The position numbers and the translations under genes were made by a program. DNA of 64,000 bases from Lytechinus variegatus (lineage: Eukaryota; Echinodermata; Echinoidea; Temnopleuroida; Toxopneustidae), in contig NC_054747.1 of assembly GCF_018143015.1 (NCBI RefSeq), forward strand, positions 34,918,733-34,982,732, given 5' to 3'. This document shows positions 56,801 through 64,000 of this stretch, in pieces. Numbering within the stretch: position 1 is the stretch's first letter; every line of letters starts with the position of its first letter. The notes beneath the pieces are model-generated. The model made no database searches. It had not been told where the DNA came from and saw only the letters and a program-made list of their open reading frames with translations.

Positions 56801-58234
56801 TATCTATTTCGCTAGGAAATTAACGTGTTTAGGGCCAAATTTGCGAGGGTATAAACAATCAAGACTAAAATGTTTTATGAATGATGTACTTTTTGCCCCA
56901 GGAGTCAACACTACGTGTTAAGAGTATGATTTGTGCGAGTTGGGCTGTATGCAGGTAAAGGTAAAACCGACGACCGACGTCCGTGTTTGAAATATCGCTG
57001 TACTTGTTTAGGGGTACAATTCAGGGAATACTTGCCAATAGTATTGTTTTGTTTCCAATACTTGTTAAGGGTAGGGTTTCACACGCCAATACTTGTTGAG
57101 GGGTGCATTTTCAGAATATGGAAAATAGGTGTTTAGGGTGCTTTTTGAGATCTCATGGTAGTGCATGGTATCCACTAGTGAATGGAAGTGCCCCCCCCCC
57201 CCCCCCCGGGGCTCATATCCTACAGATCCTTATCAGAGTGGGTTAATTCATAACATTTCCAACTTAACAACCTTGATTTATTGCAACATATTTTGAAAGA
57301 GAGATTCAAAGCATGATGTTCAAAGTTCAGGGCTTATTCAAGCACAAATTAACATGTGTATACTATGCAAGATCTGCTGAAACAATTGTCCCAAATTTCC
57401 CTATTACTGGGGACATCAATCTATAGAAGCACAGATAGGGAAGGTAGCAGAATGACAGGTGTAAGGGTTCATCTGGGCCATCAGGCCTGGCCAAAATGGA
57501 GCTAGATAAATGGGGCGTCTCGTCTGCCGGCTCAGGGCAAAAGAGAGTTTAATTCTCCAAGTGCCAAAAGTAAGCATGTGATCCATGATTATACTGTATT
57601 GTAGATTGCTTAAAGACTTCAGATAGAGAGGTGTTGACAGCTCTATAGGCAGGTACCTGTATAATTATTATATTTTGTAGGATTTACTTAAAACTGCCAA
57701 ATTTTTGCATGGAATTATTATCCAGTCTTTCTTCTAAATGTGGACTCTATGAAAGTCAAAAGAAAAGACTTCAAGGAACAACTTATTCCCCCCTACCAGT
57801 TGGGAGGACAGACCTGCGGGTCACAGTTCTGTGTGCGCGCCCTTCTTTAGGCGACCCAGATTGGCTGGCTCCTCAAAAAACAGAGCTACCAAGTCTCACG
57901 CATTATGCGTGAGACTCAAGCATTTTGGTCCATTGTTCATCCCCTCAAATCTCTGTCTCACGCAACTATCACAGCCTATCCCCATATACATTGTACACAA
58001 TGTCTGTGATCTCACTCAGATTCACAGAAAATCTCACGCATAGCTGGTCTTTGAACTTGGCATCTCTGAAAAAATGCGCCTTTGAATGTCTTTGACAGAT
58101 ACATGACACTATACAAATGCTGTACATCATCATCATCACCTGTATTACATACCTGCAAGGGCTTGTTCACACATAAGTGTGATAAACGTGGCTAACAGCC
58201 AGACAACCGTTGCTATCTGAAGGTTCACATCCAT
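43354..58234 (-). CDS. CDON/BOC/Ihog-family Hedgehog co-receptor, 17 coding exons, 1,103 residues
   Basis: Join on the minus strand: 58234..58153, 54731..54447, 53580..53434, 52923..52774, 52382..52107, 51700..51542, 51089..50979, 50518..50348, 49741..49634, 49078..48947, 48308..48086, 47614..47440, 46736..46499, 45990..45745, 45336..45143, 44735..44381, 43613..43354. All junctions are GT-AG and the total is 3,312 nt in one frame. Order: signal peptide (1-27), Ig1 (28-122), Ig2 (123-221), Ig3 (222-313), Ig4 (314-403), Ig5 (404-496), Ser/Thr/Pro linker (497-540), FN3 (about 541-630), FN3 (about 645-752), membrane span (800-824), cytoplasmic tail to 1103. Ig2 'MPSGNLHILNVSSSDAG', the last FN3 'GFYVYIRNFDSDDDRDY' and the span 'LGVVLGAMLL' followed by 'CVWRA' are close to vertebrate CDON/BOC. 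Family members are plasma-membrane Hedgehog-binding co-receptors acting with Patched. Vertebrate CDON has a third FN3; none is found here. CDON versus BOC versus pre-duplication orthologue is not resolved. Confidence 0.9.
43811..44096 (+). mobile_element. tRNA-derived SINE, copy 3, antisense in co-receptor intron 16
   Basis: Shares 'ctgactctcgccttgtaa', 'cctttggcaaagcatcaatc' and an (ATT)n tail with copies 1 and 2, but the middle differs, so it is a diverged subfamily. Confidence 0.75.
44381..44735 (-). CDS. Co-receptor exon: cytoplasmic tail part 2, poly-proline
   Basis: 118 residues, His/Asn-rich, with PPVGAPPPPRP, a possible SH3- or EVH1-binding segment, near the middle. Confidence 0.85.
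45143..45336 (-). CDS. Co-receptor exon: cytoplasmic tail part 1
   Basis: Tyr/Asn/Gly-rich: MYDGNFAYLDGAKYPYMNG. Several tyrosines are possible phosphorylation sites (inference). Confidence 0.85.
45745..45990 (-). CDS. Co-receptor exon: Pro-rich stalk and membrane span
   Basis: 82 residues. Pro-rich juxtamembrane stalk, then ILYITLGVVLGAMLLVLIMF followed by AVMCVWRAKQ. The positive stop-transfer residues place the C-terminus in the cytosol. Confidence 0.9.
46499..46736 (-). CDS. Co-receptor exon: second FN3 domain
   Basis: 79 residues: GFYVYIRNFDSDDDRDY, LEPEESYDIKVESFNSAGES. This corresponds to CDON FN3-3, the domain that contacts Hedgehog in vertebrates (established for CDON and BOC). Confidence 0.9.
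47440..47614 (-). CDS. Co-receptor exon: end of first and start of second FN3 domain
   Basis: RFRVIASNRYGESPHS completes the first FN3; TTIRVVWE starts the second. The donor is GTTAGT, phase 0. Confidence 0.85.
48086..48308 (-). CDS. Co-receptor exon: first fibronectin III domain, main part
   Basis: About 74 residues: PSKPQVVKI, VSWTYNN, ITGFTVQY and LEPSKIYR, the last codon split in phase 2. Best matched to CDON FN3-2 and Ihog Fn1 from memory of the family. Confidence 0.85.
48473..48662 (-). mobile_element. Different tRNA-derived SINE in co-receptor intron 10
   Basis: On the minus strand it begins 'accacggtcgtggtctagtg' (A-box-like TGGTCTAGTGG) with a B-box-like GGTTTGATTCC, followed by a non-tRNA body. 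Same orientation as the gene. Confidence 0.65.
48947..49078 (-). CDS. Co-receptor exon: linker where vertebrate CDON has FN3-1
   Basis: 44 residues rich in Ser, Thr, Pro and Gly with no FN3 landmarks (no Trp, no Tyr). Phase 1 at both sides. Confidence 0.75.
49634..49741 (-). CDS. Co-receptor exon: Ig domain 5, second half
   Basis: 36 residues with DLTDVGWYTCTVTN. The acceptor is CCCACTAG. Confidence 0.85.
50348..50518 (-). CDS. Co-receptor exon: Ig domain 5, first half
   Basis: 57 residues with IEGERVYLSCRTRG and VTWED. Confidence 0.85.
50609..50940. repeat. (ATC/CAT)n microsatellite filling co-receptor intron 7
   Basis: About 330 bp of CAT, CAC and CAG triplets in a 460-bp intron. Confidence 0.9.
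50979..51089 (-). CDS. Co-receptor exon: Ig domain 4, second half
   Basis: 37 residues with LEDLGMYQCLVNTEEG. The following intron is mostly (GAT)n. Confidence 0.85.
51542..51700 (-). CDS. Co-receptor exon: Ig domain 4, first half
   Basis: 53 residues with FSCSISRA and IQWLHN. Donor GTAATT. Confidence 0.85.
52107..52382 (-). CDS. Co-receptor exon: Ig domain 3
   Basis: 92 residues, ILECVV to AYVCIAEYNAV, phase 1 both sides. Confidence 0.9.
52640..52770. repeat. (GAT)n microsatellite in co-receptor intron 4
   Basis: GATGAT-type repeat reaching almost to the donor of the Ig2b exon. Confidence 0.85.
52774..52923 (-). CDS. Co-receptor exon: Ig domain 2, second half
   Basis: 50 residues containing MPSGNLHILNVSSSDAGFYT and CSAVNP, the segment most like vertebrate CDON. 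A GAT/ATC microsatellite begins just beyond the donor. Confidence 0.9.
53434..53580 (-). CDS. Co-receptor exon: Ig domain 2, first half
   Basis: 49 residues containing VIPCTLPESKPPA and FKNRWI. The donor is GTAGGC. Confidence 0.85.
53720..54012. repeat. (CAT)n microsatellite in co-receptor intron 2
   Basis: About 290 bp of nearly pure CAT with CAC and ATT interruptions. Poly-His, poly-Asp and poly-Met frames are artefacts. Confidence 0.95.
54447..54731 (-). CDS. Co-receptor exon: Ig domain 1
   Basis: 95 residues, phase 1 at both sides. Canonical Ig landmarks are KLRCSA, ITWRLNG and GNYQCVA. Confidence 0.9.
54732..56654. other. Co-receptor intron 1, proximal part
   Basis: Mostly AT-rich. 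A GC-rich island at about 55,345-55,525 stands out. A CA-type stretch lies at about 55,600-55,800. No Ig-like exon found. Confidence 0.45.
56660..57207. mobile_element. ~550-bp palindromic-ended element in co-receptor intron 1
   Basis: The ends pair 'acaagtggataccatgc' (about 56,682) with 'gcatggtatccactagt' (about 57,163), bounded by G and C runs. The interior has degenerate 'aatacttgtt', 'aggggt' repeats. No coding capacity. Confidence 0.7.
57208..58152. other. Co-receptor intron 1, distal part
   Basis: Unique-looking with small GC-rich stretches (about 57,460-57,540 and 57,800-57,880). No exon recognised. Confidence 0.4.
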
Positions 58235-58288
58235 TGCACTGGATCACTGGATAAAGGCTATAAATCTATGGACATCTCACTGACAGAC
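58153..58288 (-). CDS. Co-receptor exon with 5' UTR end, start codon and signal peptide
   Basis: ATG at 58,234 begins MDVNLQIATVVWLLATFITL followed by MCEQALA, a clear signal peptide. The donor is GTATGT. A pyrimidine-rich CAG acceptor ends at 58,289, so this is probably not the first exon. Coding part is 58,153-58,234; the promoter lies farther upstream. Confidence 0.8.
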
Positions 58289-61200
58289 CTGAGGAGATAA
58301 AGAAAAAGGGAAAATATTTGCATTTAATAACAATGTCATTCTCTGGAATACTGTCTAGGCCAATATCAATTATTAGTTGCCATTGTTAAAATCTTTCATA
58401 CAAGCTTTTGATTCATTGTTAACACCAACCTTTCATGGCCAAGGCAGGATAATATACTAAAATAAAACAATTCAGGACCAAAAACAGATCCCTGTGGCAT
58501 GCCAAAGTCTATTGATGTAAACAAATAGATTTTGATTCCCCAAAATGCAAATTTGACTTAGTTCTGCAAGTGACTAAACCATGAAACAATTTCACTCAAC
58601 ATGTTTTTCACCGCACTTTTCTAAGTTGTAGGATTGTACCAAATGCCAAAGTATAAGAATCAACAAATCACCAACTGCAATCTAACTCGCAACTTTCACC
58701 TACATTAATTCATTGGAATGAACAATCGTTAGTTTCCAAAATTTCATTAAATTCTAAAAAGTTTCCAAAAATTCACAGACCAAGTATTTTCAATGTAACC
58801 CTACAATAGATTAGATAATAAATATTTGCCTTGCGGCAGGTTGGAATATTCATGCAGCAGTCGAAGATGAAAATTTTCCGAAATGAACACACATACTGCC
58901 TCTCAGCAATATTTGGCTACATTTCGTTTGTTGTTTTAACCTGGCATTATTGATTATCATTTGGGAGCAGAATAGACAGCGATTGATACTGTCATGTAAT
59001 ATGTGGTACAAGAACCTCAGATCAATATCTGGAGTGCTGAGGGGGAATGACCGGACTTGGCGGGACTGAAACCACAGACATGTCTGACTAGGATGTGAAT
59101 ATGGTGAATTTCGTGAGGTTGTTGGCCTTCAAAAATCATTTGAAAGTTGACATAGAATGATGAAGAAAATGAATAGGCCTACATGTGTGTCTATGTCTAA
59201 ACATTAGAACTACTCCATGACCTAAATTCATTTTCTACAAATTGATCATCATCGTCATCATCACCATCATCATCCCTTATATCAAATATATAATCACATA
59301 AATCCCAGTACAGCTTCCTGCATTGAAGTAGACCAATGCCATAATTTTGAGAGAATACATCATGACACAAATAGCTGTAGGTCTACTACATACAGGATGT
59401 AAATTACTCTAAACATCATGCTAAGTAAGTTGATGATGTCATAAGAGTATGCCTAGATGTGTAAGGAAATAGGAAGAGTAAAATTGTAGAACAGACTTGA
59501 TTCTGTATGATTCTATATACTTCTACCAATGCATATTATTTTATGAAAATACAGATTAAATACATAAGGGGACAACTATCTCCATATGTGTTGCGTATTT
59601 CACGACACCAGGAAATTCATACATGTACTGCACACACACAGTACACATCATTTTCCTCCTAGGCCCGGAATCTGCGACACAATGGCACGACCCGACAGCG
59701 GATCGGCGACGGCGAATTCCCCACAGATCTTGCCGGCACATTCTCTCCCAAATCAGGGCCAATTCTCCAACAGCAATAGAAAAACAAACCCAACCACCTC
59801 GGTGATCCTGAATGCTAAAAGGTCACAAGTTTTTTTTCTTCTTTCTCCATCTTCCCTCTTCTCCCCTCTCCGTCTTTCTCGCTCCAAGCAAATACTTGTC
59901 ATCTTATCTCACCTTAGCAACCGATCACAAAAGCATCACTCCGTCCCCTCCTCCTCTTTATCCTCCTTCACCTCCTTTTTCTTCCCCAACCCAACAGACT
60001 TGTAACTGGAGGACTACAATTTCGATTTCCACTGCTTTTCTATTTGTCTACCAATTTCAAATGTGTGTATATTTAGATTCGCTCGGATATTTTGTTATGG
60101 AGGAGGCACACTTGCCCTTCTGTTGTTTCGTCTCTTTTTATTTCTGTCTACAATGGAGAAACGGCATGCATGTGAGCACTGTAAGGAAAGATGTGGGTCA
60201 GCATCAAAGAGCAATAGAGAAAGACAGGCAGAAAGGGAGAGATGGAGAGAACATAAGAGAGAGATAAAGAGTAAGAAAGAGATAGAGAGAGGAAAGAGGA
60301 ATAGGAGGGAGAAAGAGAAAGAAACACACGCACAACTCTGCAATAGGCATAGCTCTGCAATAGGAATAGAGGGTAAACTTCCATAACCCTCAAATCCACG
60401 ACTAATGTTCGACCTCATCATTCTTCACCTCCTCTTTCACTCACCACCACACCCCACCCTCCTCCACCAAAGGAGTCAGATGAGGGCAACTAATGTATGG
60501 TGGCTGGGAAGACATCATTACCTTGGGGGTTTTCACCATCTCTCCCCTCGACCCCAGTCATGACCTTGCCGCATGCAGTCAAGTCCAGTGTTACATTAGA
60601 TTCAACCTAGCTGCAGTGCTATTCTCTGCTTTCAGACGCTCTTTCTCTTGCCTGAAGTTTACTTCAGTAAGGCATAGTTTAAAGGCTTCCTCATTCAGCT
60701 GGGCAATAGGGGATATACAGGTGTAAGATTTTCAACATATTGAGCCTGCGAGACACATCTTAAAGGTTTGCCAAACATACCGACAAGTAGTGAATACATA
60801 CTGCAATCCATTTTCCAAGTAGTTTGGTTTGGTTCACAAATATATCACAAATGAATTGAATTTTTTTCATAAGGTCTCCATGGAAGAACAAAGCATCAAA
60901 AACAAACCTGGATAAAGGAAAATGAATATTACATAGAAAGCTGACTAAAAAGCAAGGCGAATCCCATTGCTGCATCCATGTTGCAGTTTGAGATTTAGAA
61001 AGAAAAAGATGCTGGGGCCTGAAGAGGACAACTGGTGAACAATGTGGCAATAAAATGACCCCACTTTTCTTGAAGCACACTGTACCTTTCAACACAGTCT
61101 TATATAACAAAATGAAATGCTGAGAGCTGAGAAATTACAAAGAAAAAGACACTGAGTATGATTCCCAATAAATGTGGCCCAAATCAACTGCACTTTTCTT

Positions 61201-61796
61201 GAAACACAGATCCTTCAGATACAAAAGAAAAATGCTGAGTAGTTCACTAGCATTTTAGAACATCCATCAGAAATCAGGCTGGTATTCAAGACTCATTATG
61301 CTGAGCCCAGGATTAAGGCCCTTGGCGCCTTGATGGGTAGAGGTCATGGGGTCGACGCACATGCTCTATGTCAGCGTCCATTAATTCCCACTTAGGATTT
61401 GAACTTGAAGAACTCGGGGTGAAATCTCTTCTTTTTCCCCGTTATTTTTTTCTTCTTAATATGATATGAGTCAAATTTTGTAGTAGGGAAGGAGTAACGG
61501 AAGGGAGAGGGCAAAGGAACAAGTGGAGAGAGGGAGGACGAGGGGAGAGAAAGGAATGGAAATGGGCATGGATATTATGAGAGTAATGATAAGTTTTCAC
61601 AAGAGACAAAAGAGGACCTACATCAGCGTTGGATTAGGAGGCGACACACGTGATGGAGGACTTTGACAGTGTTACACATACGGGCCATTTTATTCTCTCT
61701 GCTCACCGACTCTGAACAAAATATACCTTACGCTTCGTTATAGGTATTTACCACAGAATAAAGCATCTTTCTCTACTGCTTTTATCTAGATTAAAA
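58289..61796. other. 5' flank or first intron of the co-receptor gene
   Basis: The acceptor at 58,289 implies an upstream non-coding exon here or beyond the window; I cannot locate it. A GC-rich block at about 59,655-59,770, a CT-rich tract at about 59,830-60,000 and a GA-rich tract at about 60,215-60,330 are seen. Confidence 0.35.
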
Positions 61797-61930
61797 AAAA
61801 TCATTTATCTATTTATTTATTTATTTATTTATTCATTCATTCAAGTTTTATTTCAACAGGGTAGCCCTTACAGTTAACAAACTGAAAAGAGGCCCTGCAT
61901 TTTTCACTAATATAGTGTAAACATAACTAC
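61797..61930 (-). mobile_element. Retroelement 3' end with (AAAT)n tail
   Basis: On the minus strand the sequence reads 'taagggctaccctgttgaaa' then 'taaaacttgaatgaatg' and an (AAAT)n tail, the usual form of a non-LTR or SINE 3' terminus. Confidence 0.55.
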
Positions 61931-64000
61931 TGAAATGCATTGTTCAATGCTTTTTTTAACACTGTTGAGAATCCATCATTAAAGATTAAATAAAAATAAT
62001 GTAATTAGAAAACAGCGATGATTCTGCACTTAAAAACCTTAAAAAGAATAAGAATTTTCACAAAGCAAATTCTTTAATCAAGGTAATCTTTCAATTTCAC
62101 ACTGAAAATATTCCTGAAACAAAAGCCAAGCATTTTCATCTGAATTGCTTATGTTGTTAAATGGCATATTACAGATTTCTAATGGAACTTGGATGGAACA
62201 AAACTAACAACAGCAACTCTAAATAAAGTTTGGCAGTCTGCGCATAGATTTATAGAACCCATCCCCTTAACACTGTCAACCAGCTGGTAGTGATAGATGT
62301 CACAAACCTGTCACATCACACACAATTGTTGAACTTCCAAACATATTTTCCCTCCTTGGAACGTCAAGTTCATTCCATCTCGTCCTTGTCAAGACCTTCT
62401 TCTTGCATCCGAGTACACATCCTGTCCAGTCACTAACAATGATTTCATTTTCCTCAACGATCGGAAAGCTCTTAACCCAAAACGTCATCTTCAAAAATTT
62501 GACGTCTTCCCACAAACTGTCAGGCTACCTCATCTTAAATCCAAATGCATTATTACCTCATGGGAAAAACTTTCATTTTCCTGACAATTTGTTTTAAGTT
62601 CCTCATTGAAACGGATTATTGTCTTAAGTGGAAACCACCCCACCCCTGACATAATTTTCTTCTTCACAATCTCAAGAAAAAAAGTATCATTTACCATCTG
62701 AAGTTTAAAGCTTGTGTATAGTTTTTGTAAATCCACCAAAATGCACCTATCACTATTCCAATTCATTGCTAGCTAATATGAATGGATATGCCCTATAACA
62801 GTTATGATGTGGAGGATATGAAATGAAAATGTGTTTTACAGGATAAATTTTGCGATTTTACATGGAAATTTAACTTGATCGGGTCATATCTGTGTGTTTT
62901 TGTCTTTCAATTAAATCCTATTCCAAATCATGGAATGGGCTAAAACTTTCAAGATATGTTCTTTGTCTGTAACTTTTGGATATCTAATCACTAAATTTAT
63001 AAGACTAGTGCTTGAATGCCCATTTTTTAAATTTAAAACAAGCATCGCCGAGAGAGGGCGCTATATATCTAAGATTTGAATATTTGAAATTTTCTCAGAG
63101 AAGTGCAGTTGGAAAAATATCTAACGGTCTCTACGCTTCAGTAAGACTGTCATATTAGATGATATTCGATTATCAATCACATTATTGACCCTTTACCAAA
63201 GCTATACACAGGCTTTAACATTTCGTGGTTGAAAAAATAGAGGGCCTTCATGTACATATCACATCACAAATGCTGGAGTGTACAAATGGTGAGTCAAGTC
63301 TGAACCTTTCAAGGTAGGCTCTACAATGGATTATTAGACCCAGAAATGACTTGGACCTAGTTTGACAAAAGAAGCTTTTACAAATGAACTATTCTCTCCC
63401 CACTTGCAAGCAAATATTTTATATCTTCAGACACTCATGCATAACTTGGCACTGGTTTAATAGATATGTTAGACCAAACAAGGGTTTGCCAGAAAACACA
63501 GAAAACTAGGACCTAGTTAGACTAAAAGGGTTTTTGCCTGTGAACTACTCCTTCCCGGCTCGCAAGCAAACATTTGGCTAACCAGCACGCTCTATTCCCT
63601 TACCAGTGAGTAAACAAGCGGCTTAGGCAACCAATCCCTAGGGATCACCGCAAATGTTACAACAGAGACATCTGTCAGAGACAATCTAGAACTCTTGAGA
63701 GAGCCAAAGAGAGGCGGGTGCAACGTCATCCAGATCAAGTTCGACTGCAGATGATATGTCGGGGGACAGAGATATGACGTGATGGCAGGTTCGCTAGGCG
63801 CTCGGAATATTCTGTTTCGGATACTGGCTCATTAAGCAAGCATGGCAAGACTTAAAGGTGATCTGTAACATTAAGGCAGGCATATTTGTAACGTAACCGG
63901 GGTGAAGTATCTAATTGGTACACCCAAAACATTTCCCAGTAACAATTTCGAAATGCAAAATTAAACATTCAATATATTTTTCTATATCTTAGAAGGTCAT
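61931..64000. other. Flank, no confident gene; possible coding remnant at 62,300-62,766
   Basis: Two minus-strand frames (62,766-62,530 and 62,515-62,300) read like one coding stretch broken by a frame change, containing KMTFWVKSFPIVEENEIIVS and DWTGCVLGCKKKV. The family is not recognised. The remainder is AT-rich with nothing supported. Confidence 0.3.

Noticed and set aside
43354-58234. Neogenin/DCC, Robo or protogenin identity for the Ig/FN3 receptor
   Set aside because: Domain number, the Ig2 and last FN3 sequences, and the membrane segment agree specifically with CDON/BOC/Ihog; DCC-type receptors have four Ig and six FN3, Robo five Ig and three FN3 with different tails.

Overview
The window is animal nuclear DNA: intron-split genes with GT-AG junctions, tRNA-derived SINEs, degraded non-LTR retrotransposons and a dense population of palindromic (foldback or MITE-like) elements. 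The foldback at 20.3-22.5 kb has the modular layout reported for sea-urchin TU elements, and together with the other repeats this suggests an echinoid or close relative. That assignment is inference and no database search was possible.

Three protein-coding genes are supported. (1) 43,354-58,234, minus strand: a complete 17-exon coding sequence of 1,103 residues for a CDON/BOC/Ihog-type Hedgehog co-receptor. It has a signal peptide, five Ig domains, a short linker, two fibronectin III domains, one membrane span and a cytoplasmic tail ending in a PDZ-ligand-like -TDV. Every splice junction I placed keeps frame. (2) 26,764-28,002, plus strand: an intronless 412-residue type II Golgi sulfotransferase of the galactose-3-O-sulfotransferase family. 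(3) 12,431-14,530, minus strand: a two-exon gene too short for ordinary ORF calling, predicted to encode a 72-residue secreted precursor (signal peptide, acidic pro-region, cationic two-cysteine C-terminal peptide). I do not recognise it, and it is the most interesting candidate gene.

Layout: 0-8.3 kb is a nest of five palindromic elements inserted one inside another around a central ~210-bp satellite array. 8.3-12.4 kb holds low-complexity DNA, retroelement ends and TA-flanked MITEs. 12.4-14.5 kb is the peptide gene, whose intron is filled by MITEs. 14.5-20.2 kb is mostly featureless with a SINE. 20.2-25.1 kb is a 4.9-kb element carrying a TU-like foldback and a LINE end. 25.1-28.6 kb is the sulfotransferase. 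28.7-32.1 kb is another nest with a 1.4-kb purine tract. 33.5-36.3 kb is a third large foldback enclosing a decayed reverse transcriptase. 36.3-37.8 kb holds a SINE and a two-level nest. 37.8-43.35 kb is repeat-poor DNA, perhaps 3' UTR or flank of the co-receptor. 58.3-64 kb is its 5' flank.

The recurrent structural theme is palindromic elements interrupted near their centre of symmetry by another palindromic element. The three genes have no evident joint pathway.
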